From: Bifiguratus adelaidae
Taxonomy: Eukaryota > Mucoromycota > Endogonomycetes > Endogonales
Assembly (NCBI GenBank): GCA_002261195.1
Contig: MVBO01000165.1
Span: 1-30,043, forward strand
Direction: 5' to 3'
Length of the DNA: 30,043 nucleotides
The notes beneath the pieces were generated by a model. The model had not been told where the DNA came from and made no database searches. It saw nothing but the letters and a program-made list of their open reading frames with translations. Position numbers and translations under genes: made by a program. The number at the start of each line of letters is the position of its first letter. Positions within the stretch are counted from its first letter, which is position 1. This document shows positions 1 through 9,731 of the stretch, piece by piece.

Positions 1-599
1 GAAGGCTCTAATCCAGCTAGAGCGAGTGTCCACCCTGGATGACCGGATCCTCCGCAATGTCGTGACCACTATAACGAGTGTAAACTATCAGCCAGTGTCT
101 GATGAAGAACGCATGTTACCACTTACACAATCCTGATGAGGATCGATAAAGACTCTGATTCCAAACCTTTTGCATCGTGTGAGCACGTGAACCACATAGT
201 CAATGTATTCTTGATCATAAATGCCTCTACATGTGGCATAAGTCTCTATAAGAGCAACACGCCACACAAGTTCCACACTTACGGTCCTTTGTGCTCAATA
301 GCTTCCCACACAATAACGAACCGCAAAAAGGTAAAACCCCACTCCTTCAAGCGGTTGAAGTGCTCGTCCACATGCGTCCAGTCGCCTTGCGCATCCAAAT
401 GTACAGGTCTGTTCACGAAACAAACCTGCCTGTCGTAGTCTACCCAGAAGCCGTTTGGCTCATGACTAGGTAGACCAATAGGAAGTTTGGTACCGCCTGA
501 GAAGTTGACGCCTCGGAAATGGTGTATTGCGCCTGTCTGAGGGTTGATAAAGTGACTACCCTCAAGCACCAGAGGGATAGCGTCGTCCAGAGTGATCAT
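1..599 (-). CDS. GH5 steryl/ceramide beta-glucosidase, N-terminal part (runs off left edge)
   Basis: This is the start of a glycoside hydrolase family 5 enzyme of the fungal endoglycoceramidase-like group, which cleaves glucose from glucosylceramide or steryl glucosides. Exons read 599-283, 226-127 and 68 to beyond position 1; introns 227-282 and 69-126 have GTAAGT donors and TAG acceptors. Visible family marks are HFRGVNFSGGTKLP near residue 25, FVIVWEAIEHKGPGIYD across the first splice, and FIDPHQDCWSRHCGGSGHP across the second. These form the first strands of the TIM barrel. The catalytic glutamates lie beyond the edge. The ATG at 599 is the first in frame; an open stretch continues upstream to about 650 without an ATG, so a further 5' exon is possible. 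Family is confident; the exact substrate (sterol versus ceramide glucoside) is not decided. Confidence 0.85.
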
Positions 600-976
600 G
601 CCAGTGACAGAGATCGAGTGACAAGACCGAGCAGGTGCTGTCGACGGCAATTTAAGGAAGTCACATTCACCCCAATGAAGTGTGTGGGAGGATCACTTCA
701 TTGTCCAATGCGCCATCAGAACAGCATCAATGTCCTGTTGGATAGGCTCAGCAAATCTTAGAGGTTGGTTCGACCGGAAACTCTGCTGCGCTTGTCCCAA
801 TGTTAACAAAAAAAAATACAATACAACTAAAAAGGTTCGTAATCGCTACGCTACAGGGTGGAAAACAGGCATCATATAGGTTGAAGGGTCATCTAAACAT
901 AAGGTTGGCACGCTGAAATAATCAAGTTTTCGGAATGAAAAAGAAGCGCAGACGATCACTGATGCATTTTGTCGCT
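600..976. other. Intergenic: GH5 upstream region and G-beta 3' end
   Basis: 377 bp between the GH5 start and the G-beta stop, both genes on the minus strand. It should hold the 3' UTR of the G-beta gene and the promoter of the GH5 gene. An A-run lies near 807-816. I see no further gene, RNA or repeat. Confidence 0.5.
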
Positions 977-2147
977 TCAAGCCCAAATTTTGAGTGTGCT
1001 GTCCCAGCTTCCGGTACATAGTGCCATGCCATCACTGCTCACACCCAGACAGCTCACCCGATTCTCGTGACCGTCCAATACGCCCACACGTTCGCCACGC
1101 AATGTATCCCATACATTGACCTTCATTTCGTCAGTGCCGGCAAATAAGAGGCGTCCCGAGATCGAGAAGTCGACGGAAGTGATACCGCAGAGAATAGAGT
1201 CGTGTGTGTAATGATTTAGTTCTCGGTCTGCACGCAGATCAAAAAGACGGCAAGAGGCATCATCTGAGCCGGTGGCTACAGCGTCGCCGTTTGGAAAGAA
1301 TCTAAGGGATGTCTCAAGAAATGCCCGAAGAGCCGCTTCCATAAGCCACTTACTGCACTGCGTTAATATCCATTTCGTGTCCCGTGAATGTTTGCACGCA
1401 TTTTTTTGTCCGAATGTCCCACACTTTAGCTGTTGCATCACAAGCACCTGAGACGAAGATATTATTGTTCGGATGGAGAGAGAGACTCATGACATCGCCA
1501 GTATGGTCAATGAACTCATCAATTTTGACTCCGGCATCGATATCCCAGAGCATACACGTCATATCTCCCGAGCTTGTCAAGATTTGTCGGTCATTGAGGA
1601 AGCGACAGCAACTCAGGTAACCCGTATGCCCAGAGAGTTCTCTAGCAGCTCTTGTCGGGCCGTCGCGGGATGTAAGATTGTAAACGGAGCAGATATTATC
1701 CAATCCCCCACAGGCTACCAGGTTTCCCAAGGGAGCATACGCGCAGGTCATGACCCATGACGAGCGAAGCGGTATGGCATGTATCTTGTTGGTGGTGAAG
1801 GCGTCCCATATGATGAGTTTACCGTCTTGCGATGCGGAGACAAGATGGCGTTTATCCCTGGCCCAGTGCATGGCGTAGATTTTGGCTAAATGTCCTTTGA
1901 GGGTGCGACGTACTTTCATGGCAATACGGGGTAAAGGTTCTACTTGCGCGGAGGCGACTTCCTTCACTGCAGAAAACGAGTGCGTGTGAACGTGTGTCAA
2001 CTGACTGTTGCCGCCATCCAGCTCGTCAAATCGCAAGCACTTACATGTGGTATCAGCGAGAGCCTCTTTCCGCTGTCGGAGCCGCTCCTTTAACGTGTCG
2101 GCATCTTGGCGAGCAGCAGCGATTCTATCGGCAACGTCGCTGCTCAT
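977..2147 (-). CDS. Guanine nucleotide-binding protein subunit beta
   Basis: This is the beta subunit of the heterotrimeric G protein, which pairs with G-gamma at the plasma membrane in pheromone and nutrient signalling. Three exons (2147-2045, 1966-1354, 1301-977) give 346 residues, the normal family length. The N-terminus is a helix for G-gamma coiled-coil pairing ([20 protein letters not shown]). Seven WD40 blades follow, with WD-type ends such as [26 protein letters not shown] and a final STLKIWA. Splicing restores [20 protein letters not shown] at intron 1967-2044 and [16 protein letters not shown] at intron 1302-1353, both matching the family. The reading frame stays open to 2171, but ATG 2147 is the first ATG and gives the usual start. 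It diverges from MCMBP across a 669-bp shared upstream region. Confidence 0.96.
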
Positions 2148-2762
2148 CGTTGTGTCAGAGGATTCACCCACTCTGATGTATAGAGAGCAAAGCTATCACT
2201 GAACAGACGTCAGTAGACACCTGATGAGACAGATGAGTCGCGGCGAGATGAAAACGTTGTCAAATATTGAACAGTGACAAGAAAGCGTCACACTTGCACT
2301 GGCGTTGCAAGATTGTCACTTGGCTGCGTGAGTGTGTCGAGAAGGCCTTCACTAGGAGAGAGGCAAGGTGCAAAGAGTGAGGCAGTGGGCCGAGTGAAGA
2401 GGACCTAACGATACGCGGAAGTAAACCGATTGTCGCACACAGGTCGATTTCTGGGGGGTCGCTGCTCAAACCTGTTTTGGACCCAGCATCAACGGGTTTG
2501 TAAAGTGGGGTGCTGCAGATCGACCTTGCACGCGGTTAAACATGGTCTGGACGCACTCTAGTTGAACGCTTTAGTCATGTAGATATCTCCCTATATTCTG
2601 TTTGACATGGATCCTGCGTCAACTTCTATCTAAACGGATAGGATAGAATCGCAGGAGGGACATCAGGGTACGCGCACACGTGTGAACGGGGTATCTCTGT
2701 ACGTCGCACTGGTGCCTTTTCAGCCCATCCAAGTGCGCTCAGGGATGATAGCTTACTTTCTA

Positions 2763-2772
2763 CCCTAACCCT
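2763..2772. promoter_or_regulatory. Telomere-like repeat (telobox) upstream of MCMBP
   Basis: CCCTAACCCT lies 45-54 bp upstream of the MCMBP ATG. Short (TTAGGG)n units in promoters can bind Myb-type telobox factors; that role here is inference. A longer copy lies about the same distance upstream of the lipase gene at 27510-27526. Confidence 0.4.
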
Positions 2773-2778
2773 GATTGT

Positions 2779-2784
2779 ACGCGT
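2779..2784. promoter_or_regulatory. MluI cell-cycle box (MCB, ACGCGT) upstream of MCMBP
   Basis: An exact ACGCGT lies 33-38 bp upstream of the MCMBP start. MBF-type factors bind this hexamer and drive G1/S transcription of replication genes in fungi. Location and target gene fit, but a hexamer alone is weak evidence. Confidence 0.4.
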
Positions 2785-2816
2785 TATTTTCGGCGCGCGT
2801 GTTTATAGTTGCAGGT

Positions 2817-5021
2817 ATGAACGTGGAGGAGGTTATTGAAGAGCCTTTGCGCATTGTGCAGAACGTGTTTGGTAGGTAGTCATATATGCTAGGATGTTGT
2901 ACAATACTCAGGGTTGGTTTAGCCCGCGACGTTGCGAGCGGCGCACAAGACAAGGCACAATTCTCGGCGACTCCGGCCTTCGATGAGATTCTCGCCGGAG
3001 ATGCTTGGTACAAGGTAAGCTTATTGCACAATCGCTCAATGGGATGAATAGCTGGTCCTGAGCGTGTGTCTAGGTACCTTTGCTGTCTGACCTAGCCAGC
3101 CAAGGTGTACAAACCCCAAAAGCGGGATCGTTAGTCCGGTTTCGATGCATGGTTCAAGATACTGGACTCGGGCAAGAATATTTTGTGTCTGCATTTCAAG
3201 AGCGAGATGGGGTATGAAAAGGATTATGCTGATTTGCTGGGATGGCCATGTTGACCCATCTGTTAGGCCTGGAAATGCACGCATTACAGTGATGAGGTGC
3301 CATCGGAAGGCGATCATCTAGAAGCAGAGCTATTGGATGAAAAGCAATGGCTCTACTGTGTCTCTGTTCCTGGAGAGACAGATTGGGTACAGCAGACCAG
3401 ATGTTCATCCGTAGACGGACGGCACGGAAATGAGGATACGCTTTCAGATATGCTCTCTCGTCTCACCGTTGAGTCGAACGACGTCCAAGAAAACAAAAGC
3501 GCGAACAGCGAAGACTCACACGATTGGACCACCATACCATCAAAGTTCCCTCTACCCGGCAGACGCCACTTGGCTGCGGTTGTGAAGGTAAGTCATCGAG
3601 GTGTCCCTTGTTTCAACGTTTTAAGACAATTTCCAGATCTACGGCCGAGAAGATAATATCAAGGTGACTGACATGATTGAATTTGTTGGCATTCTAGGAA
3701 AGGACATGTAAGTGCGGAGGGAACCAGACTGATCGCACTCAGCGACTAACCCCTAACACCCTACTCTCAAGGCCATCCGGAGGACCGGCAGAAGATGAGT
3801 TTGGAGCGCCGAGTGTCAAATTAGACGGCGTGCGAGTGCTACACGCCATTACGTGGCGCAAGCTTTCAGGATCCGCCGCTTATCGAGAGTCTCTTGGTGC
3901 AGCTAATGGTGGGTTGACGATATGCCTATCATGCAATGCTCATCTGGCCTTTTTTGTAGACGCGACAGTTCTCCAGCGAGCACCCTCGATCCGCGCCCAA
4001 ATTATTCATTACATTGCTCAAGTGCTTGGTGGAGATGAATTAGCAGCGGAGTGGGTGTTGCTGCACATGCTATCTAGGGTGTAAGCATTAGGCAATATTT
4101 CTGTGGTGTTTATGCTCAGTTCAATGCTCTCTAGACATACCCGACGTGGCTCGCTCGTCCTAGGAAATTTTGCTCTTGGTTTAACCAATGTCGTCCCGTC
4201 CAATTCCTCGTCTGGCGGTCTATCCATGACCGATTTGCTGACAGCTCTCCTATCCACACTTTTACCCACAATCTTACGTCTTCCATTGACCATCGAACAA
4301 CTCAATAACTCGCACTACTTTCCCAGAAGCGAGTATGACAACCTCCTTTCCGGCCACCTGCAATTGACCAGCAATACCTATCTCCTCGTGGACGAGACGA
4401 GACTTCAAGAAGGGAACTTGCAGGAACAAGGTCTCAAAAACATTCAAGCTCTCCAAGGCGTCATGAATGGCCAGTCACTTCACTACGCATTCCCTTATAG
4501 CTCTTTTGAAATCCAAACTGATCTCGAAACATTGGTGGTCAGCACGGGCAAGCCGCTTCTTCAGGTAGGTGTTCGACAAGGCACCCATGACCAGGGACTG
4601 ATGGCCTGAAACTTAGACACCGGCAATCATACCTGTTATACCGATCAAAGACGGAGTGCCTACATCGCTACCGGCCATAGACGATCAAACCCTCAATGAA
4701 TGGCGTATATATCTACAACAAGCTCGTTGGATAGATCATGACATCCCCTCCGACATCAGTAGCTATATACAGGAACAATACGTCAAGGAGCGTAAACAAG
4801 GAAGCAAGATTGGCCAGGAAGATCTCATGCTGCACATGACGCTCGCTAGGTAAAGCCATTGACACATTCCATTCATCCACTTACTCATATCCCAACTTAG
4901 ACTGGTGGCTCAAAGTTTTGGTCAGTCTGAATTGAATGTAGAGCTATGGGACTATGCTGTTTCCATCGATGAGAAGCGATGTGCGAGGCTAGAGACAGAG
5001 GACGATGTGATTGAGAAATAG
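2817..5021 (+). CDS. Mini-chromosome maintenance complex-binding protein (MCMBP)
   Basis: MCMBP binds MCM3-7 in the nucleus, supports MCM assembly and dissociation, and is needed for replication and cohesion; the fission yeast relative is Mcb1. Ten exons (2817-2875, 2912-3014, 3074-3211, 3267-3587, 3637-3707, 3772-3908, 3960-4080, 4135-4564, 4617-4849, 4901-5021) give 577 residues with all phases closing. Family marks in order: ATPAFDEILAGDAWYK; GSLVRFRCMVQDTG; WLYCVSVPGETDWV; KFPLPGRRHLAAVVKIYG; HYIAQVLGGDELAAEWVLLH; VHTRRGSLVLGNFAL; HLQLTSNTYLLVDETRLQEG; and a final helix YLQQARWIDHDIP. The segment after WVQQTR is acidic and variable, as in homologues. The first intron (2876-2911) is only 36 nt. 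Function is inferred from the family. Confidence 0.94.
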
Positions 5022-5069
5022 CGAGAAAAAACAGTCGCAAAAAATAACACAACTCTTTTACACAGCAAC

Positions 5070-5569
5070 ATGGTCAAGCTTGAGGAAGTTTCTTTGGATC
5101 ACGTCGAGGAGGAAGAAGAAGTTCTCTCTGACTCTGATTACTCGGACTACTCGGACTCTGAGGACGACCATGTCGAGGAATCCCTCTTGGATCGGGTTTA
5201 TGCACTTCGAGACATGATTCCGCTCGAGCAGCGTACTGCCTTCGCCAATGCCAGCAGCACAGCCTTCAGCTACGGTCGTACGGGTGTTCAATGGTTAGGC
5301 AAGGGTGCTTGGGTTGTGACGACGAGCATGTTGCTCTTGGTGCTTCCTCTTGCCCTTGAAATCGAAAAGGAAGCTGCTTTGGTACAATATGAAAAGGAAG
5401 CTATGCAACAGCAACAAGGTGCTCAACAGGTAAGCCTTTCGAACGTGCGTGCAGAGAGATGGGATTGATTTATGCTCCGTAGATGTTGACGCCCAACATT
5501 TACGGACAACCGCAACCCGGACAGCCTCAACCACAAGGTGGCAAGGTCGTACCACCGGGATTCCAATAG
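5070..5569 (+). CDS. Mitochondrial import receptor subunit Tom22
   Basis: Tom22 is the central receptor and organiser of the TOM complex in the mitochondrial outer membrane; its acidic cytosolic face binds presequences. Two exons (5070-5429, 5483-5569) give 148 residues. Residues 11-37 are highly acidic (EEEEEV, then DSDYSDYSDSEDD). ESLLDRVYALRDMIP (37-51) is the conserved core. One membrane segment lies at about 78-97 (GAWVVTTSMLLLVLPLALEI) and keeps the family's membrane proline (P93). The Gln-rich tail ends in VVPPGFQ, which resembles basidiomycete Tom22. The gene starts 48 bp after the MCMBP stop on the same strand, so its promoter must be tiny or lie inside MCMBP. It converges on GPI1. 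Confidence 0.93.
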
Positions 5570-5722
5570 ACGAGTGACTCGGCATAGTGTATGATTGAGC
5601 TTTGGGCATGGAGCGCACATGTATATTTGTTTTGTTCTTCTACTTTTTCGTGATGCACCATTTGCAACTGTACACTCTAACTTATCCATCAGGCAAATAA
5701 TACATTTGGACTTGTATGGATG

Positions 5723-8598
5723 TCATAACTTTTGGTTGAGCTCTGTATATATTTGCCCGTTAATGGCATGCGCGCGAGAACCGAGAAGTGTTTCTTTTGC
5801 ATTTCTCCACAAGTAAGACGTAGATGGCCTCCACTCAGGAAGCATGGGGTACTACGAAAAGAAAAAAGGGATGAGCTAAATGTTTGCATACGGATATTCG
5901 CGCAGAAAGCTCACCTGTAGTCGGGGAATCGGTCGTATAGGCTCGCCGTACAGCAAACAACGGAAGACATAGGACGAGAAATAATGTGCGCTAAGTCGCT
6001 TCCAGAGCAGCAGGTATTGAAAGAATATGGCGGAGAAGGGTATCGGTAGGTTCTAAGTGCTTTCGGATGAGCAATGTCGATAGCTTGGATCCACCACTTA
6101 CTTTCAAGTACAAGTAATTAGGGCTATTGGCGGTAGTATGATACAGGGCGGGTGTTTTGCCATCCCGGTTCGCATTGTTCCGATCTTTGTGCGGTAGTGA
6201 TGGAGTGATAGTTGGTCGTGCCGCGGGTTGCTTTGCTGAAAAGTGACTAATTTGAGCATACCATCTGTAGAGGGAGATTTTTCGGTAAGAAAATTGAGTA
6301 GTTGGGCAAATGCTGAGCTGAATGCCACCTATGTTTCAATTCAGTCAGTAGTTTGTACCTATGTCGTCCTAACTGCCCTTACCCGGCAATCTTCCGGGAT
6401 CTTTGAAGCGAAGCATGATGGCAAAGAGGGGAAAGTGATTCAAGAATGCTAAAATCGTCTCCAGCTTTGCTTGCAATACTGTGAGTGCAACACGACTCTG
6501 CGAGAGGCAGCATGAGCATACGAGTCACGACAGAAGTGAATACTTACAGCTGCAAAAGTGAGGTAATATACAATGATGGTCGGGAATAGGAAGCCAAGCA
6601 GAGTAAAGAGAATAGTTCCAAGGAGGAGCTGGTCAAGGTCGTAATCGCATGAATCAATTCTGTGTCTCAACATGTTACGTTTCTTGCCTAAAAGGGACAC
6701 TGTCAACTTGGGTTCGTGGATATGTTGATCGTGACACTTGCCTCGGAATAGGTTGAATAATGAATAAAGGATGGTAGCCTGCCAATTGAATATTCTCGCT
6801 GCAACCATGTAGAACCAGTAGACGTGTAAGGTCATGAATGCCAGGTAATCGGATAACAAGGCGAAAATCATGGACGCCCCGACATGTCCACACATGCCTA
6901 TGGCGACCATGATTGAAGGTGTGAAAGGCTTTACATTGACGATGCACACTATAAGTCCCAAAGGTTTAGTATGCCGCAGAGTGTCGCCATTGGCCTCATT
7001 ATTACCCACCCGTCCATAATCGGATCAACCACAGAAAGAGTTCGCCGAGGAAACTGTCCAATTCTGAATTCAGCTTTAGACCAGCAGGCCAACCCATCAG
7101 CCAAACAATCATGGATTGAAGCAAGTCTACCGTGTAATACTAAATGCCAAATTAGCTTCATAATTTTCACGTCCGTTAAACTAACGTCGAGGTTGCTATG
7201 AATCCAACCGGCAACTAATTGGTTGTTGTGAATTAGAAATGAGCCAAGAGCCATGCCGATGATAATGTCGTTTGCCACAAGCCACATGCTGTTGTAGAAA
7301 CTGGTAGTAGGGTGCTTAGTTACCGTTGTACGTGTTATAGCGTGAATTCATTTACCTGATGTATTGCGCTTTAGTTATGGTCGTCGCTTTCCATGCTTTC
7401 TTTCGTAATAGTTTATACTGTGATGGCCAAAAGCAAAATTGTTGTAATCTCAGGTCGATTTGTTGAGCTACAAACACCTTAGTCTTGCCGTACCAACAAT
7501 TGGCCGTCACAACCTACCTGCAGCACTCAAGTCCTTGACAGCCACACCATTGAGTACGAAGCTAGGAAATCGAGTGTTCAGAATGCACAGAACAATGTCA
7601 ATGCACAGTCGAACAAGGAACCATACACCAAGTGCGACATGCTCTAAAGGATCACTCAGCGGTCGAAGGAAGTCCAGCTTGCCTGCCGTCAACTGGATAA
7701 TATCGCCATTGCTCTGACTCATATTCTGATAGGTATCATCCGCCGTATATTTCAAGCCGCCAAGGCCGAACGTTGAATTATGTTGACGACACTGCTTGCG
7801 CATTTCCTTCTCCAAGAAATAGGCAACGTTGATCTAAGGTACAAGGTAAATATGAAACTCGAATTGTTCTATGCGGTTTACCTTCTCAAGGACCTCATCC
7901 ATGTTGGGTGACTCCCGAACAGAGTCTGCGTCAGAATTTGCCGCAAACAAGTCTGCCTTAGTAGATCCTTGCTCAGGCACATCTCCATTGGTATGACTTT
8001 TCTGGGTTTTGGTATGGTGCGATGACTGGATGAATTCGGATATATCCAATTGTAGGGGTTCCAAAGACAGATACTGAAGCGCATATGGATTCGGCTGATG
8101 ATAAATGACAAAATCCACTCTTGCACTTATTGGTTGCTCTTTGTCGACGAGATTGCTATTCGACCGCACACATCATCAGCGCATCGGCTGATCAGATCAA
8201 CGCGCACAACCTACCTCGAAGTAGGAAGTAATTGGGAATTTAGTGTCACCTGAACCCAGAAAGCCTGCTTGGAAGGCACTTCAACTTTGGTGCCTCCCAC
8301 ATTCAACGTGCCAAGGGTAACGGGTGGAGGAGCACTCCTGCGAAGAACTTTTCCTATGGGTCTGTCTTGCCTACTGAATAGAAAGTCTAGACTTGCTTGA
8401 ACCTCTGTCCCCTAAATGACGATCGCCTTAATAACCGAACATCACACTTCTAGTCATGCTTGCCTTGAAAGTTTCCGCTACACCGCAGACGCACACCATT
8501 CCACCTTTCAAAAGCCATCCATATATAATGCCAGAGGCTAAGAGGGGCGAGCAAAGGTGATCCGGCCAGTATACCTTATACTCGCCATGGCGCGACAT
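5723..8598 (-). CDS. GPI1: GPI-GlcNAc transferase subunit Gpi1 (PIG-Q)
   Basis: Gpi1/PIG-Q stabilises the ER complex that transfers GlcNAc to phosphatidylinositol, the first step of GPI-anchor synthesis. Thirteen exons rebuild a 744-residue protein with every phase closing: 8598-8464, 8411-8215, 8155-7882, 7833-7518, 7467-7356, 7300-7186, 7139-7010, 6948-6742, 6687-6548, 6497-6383, 6328-6102, 6052-5915, 5851-5723. Family marks are YKVYWPDHL at the N-terminus, AQQIDLRLQQFCFWP, NDIIIGMALGSFL, MIVWLMGWPAGLKLN, GKKRNMLRHRIDSCDYDLDQ, FLNHFPLFAIMLRFKDPGR and LYLKNLPIPFSAIFFQY. Several hydrophobic helices fall in the second half. Introns 6688-6741 and 8412-8463 use GC donors. An in-frame ATG at 8751 would add 51 residues and leave 16 bp to the eL33 start. 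If the last intron (5852-5914) is retained, the protein ends at 5876. Confidence 0.92.
6688..6741 (-). other. GC-AG intron in GPI1
   Basis: On the minus strand the exon ends CCGAG and the intron starts GCAAGT and ends TTTTAG. It joins SLFNLFRG to KKRNMLRHRID, as the family requires. The nearby GT gives the wrong phase. Confidence 0.8.
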
Positions 8599-8767
8599 GC
8601 AAAGCCGTTCAAGACGCTGCGAGTCCAAAAGAGGAAAGAGCTTGGAAGTGCCTACGTCACCCGGTACGAATCTCGAACGAATGTGGAAATTGAAGTGGCT
8701 GCTAAATATCCTGGACGTTGGCAAGCCGTGCTTCTTCCTTTTGCGAGACATTTACCTATCTGTCATC

Positions 8768-9527
8768 ATGAGCGGTGAACCGATTCGGTGAGTATAGAAC
8801 CCCGTTAGTATGGTTGCAGATGGATGTGGATGCATGATCGACGACGCTATGGTGGTTGCAGGTGCGGATGGATGGATCGATGCAGTACTGGCTTGGATGG
8901 TGAAAGGGGTCCATCCATCCTGTTCATAGGCAGAACGTATGCGAATCAGAGTACCATCGCAACACTGGTGGTGTACTCTGATGTCATCATGTGAATTGGT
9001 CATCGTCTGCTTTTCGCTGTCACCTGCATCTACGATCAATCTTGTCAGCCATCGTGTTACAGGATTGTCCATGGAACTTGTGCTAATATCATGTGTTTTT
9101 GCTCTTCCGTTTAGTCTCTACGCTAAGGGCCGTGTTCTCGGATTCGAGCGGGCCAAGCGCACCCAGAACCCCAACATCACCCTCCTCCAAATCGAAGGCG
9201 CCAAGACAGCAGCTGAGGCTCAATTCTACCTCGGCAAGCGTGTTGCCTACGTTTACCGCGCCAAGAAGGAGAAGAACGGTTCAAAGATCAGAGTCATGTG
9301 GGGCCGCATTGCCCGTACCCACGGAACCTCCGGTGTCGTCAAGGCTCGATTCCGCAACAACTTGCCTGCCAAGACCTTCGGTGCCTCCGTGCGTGTGGTA
9401 AGTGTTTGCTTCTGCTCTTGCTCTGATTCGGATCGCAACGAGTGATTCTATGGCTTCCAATAAGTGACATTTTCACTGACGGCTATTGCTTCTTTTCCTC
9501 TAGATGATGTATCCTTCCAACATCTAA
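8768..9527 (+). CDS. RPL33: 60S ribosomal protein eL33 (L35Ae/Rpl33)
   Basis: This is a component of the large ribosomal subunit. Three exons (8768-8787, 9115-9397, 9504-9527) give 108 residues, the family norm. The first exon codes only MSGEPI plus two bases of an Arg codon. The body begins [20 protein letters not shown] and contains [40 protein letters not shown] and FGASVRVMMYPSNI. The first intron is 327 nt, several times longer than other introns here, and holds two strong stem-loops. A very short first coding exon followed by a long intron is typical of fungal ribosomal protein genes. Codon use (AAG, CGC, ACC, GTC) is more biased than in its neighbours, as expected for high expression. 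The gene diverges from GPI1, sharing about 170 bp. Confidence 0.97.
8866..8982 (+). other. Two consecutive stem-loops inside the first eL33 intron
   Basis: Stem 1 pairs GGATGGATGGATC (8866-8878) with GGTCCATCCATCC (8908-8920): 13 pairs with one G-U and a 29-nt loop. Stem 2 pairs ATCAGAGTAC (8945-8954) with GTACTCTGAT (8973-8982), perfect over 10 bp with an 18-nt loop. The 24-nt linker holds AGAACG. Ribosomal-protein introns often host snoRNAs, and two hairpins joined by a hinge recall H/ACA RNAs, but I see no clear ACA box just after stem 2. Structure is seen; function is open. Confidence 0.45.
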
Positions 9528-9557
9528 GCACCTCGCCATGTACTCCATTGACCTGTC

Positions 9558-9563
9558 AATAAA
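9558..9563 (+). terminator. Polyadenylation signal AATAAA of the eL33 gene
   Basis: AATAAA begins 31 nt after the eL33 stop, within an A/T-rich run. The position suits 3' end formation of a highly expressed gene. TBCK starts 168 bp further on, on the same strand. Confidence 0.5.
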
Positions 9564-9731
9564 ATAAAATACTTATCACCCAGTCATAGCTCGTTGGCCG
9601 GTGCCTTCCCTGCCCGTATGGCGTCGTTGCCTGTTACTGCTGACAACGCGCTTTGTGGTCCATCACTGATTGCCTAATTTGGGGGGACTGCACTGCGTTC
9701 GACGCTCGCGCGCACGGCAGCCATTCTGCGC

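Larger units (their letters stand above)
2148..2816. promoter_or_regulatory. Divergent promoter region between G-beta and MCMBP
   Basis: 669 bp between the two divergent start codons. The MCMBP-proximal end holds a telomere-like CCCTAACCCT (2763-2772), an ACGCGT box (2779-2784) and a GC-rich stretch GGCGCGCG (2792-2799). The rest shows short open frames only, none with recognisable coding content. Confidence 0.55.

Noticed and set aside
136-438. Plus-strand frames opposite the GH5 gene
   Set aside because: They are antisense shadows of spliced, family-conserved minus-strand exons.
744-775. tRNA B-box-like GGTTCGACC
   Set aside because: No matching A box or foldable acceptor stem around it.
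8599-8751. GPI1 starting at the upstream ATG 8751
   Set aside because: In frame and possible, but the family's conserved start (YKVYWP) follows ATG 8598, and 8751 would leave 16 bp to the eL33 ATG. Kept only as an alternative.
9398-9503. C/D snoRNA in the second eL33 intron
   Set aside because: GTGATTC and CTGA resemble C and D boxes only loosely, spacing is short and no terminal stem is seen.
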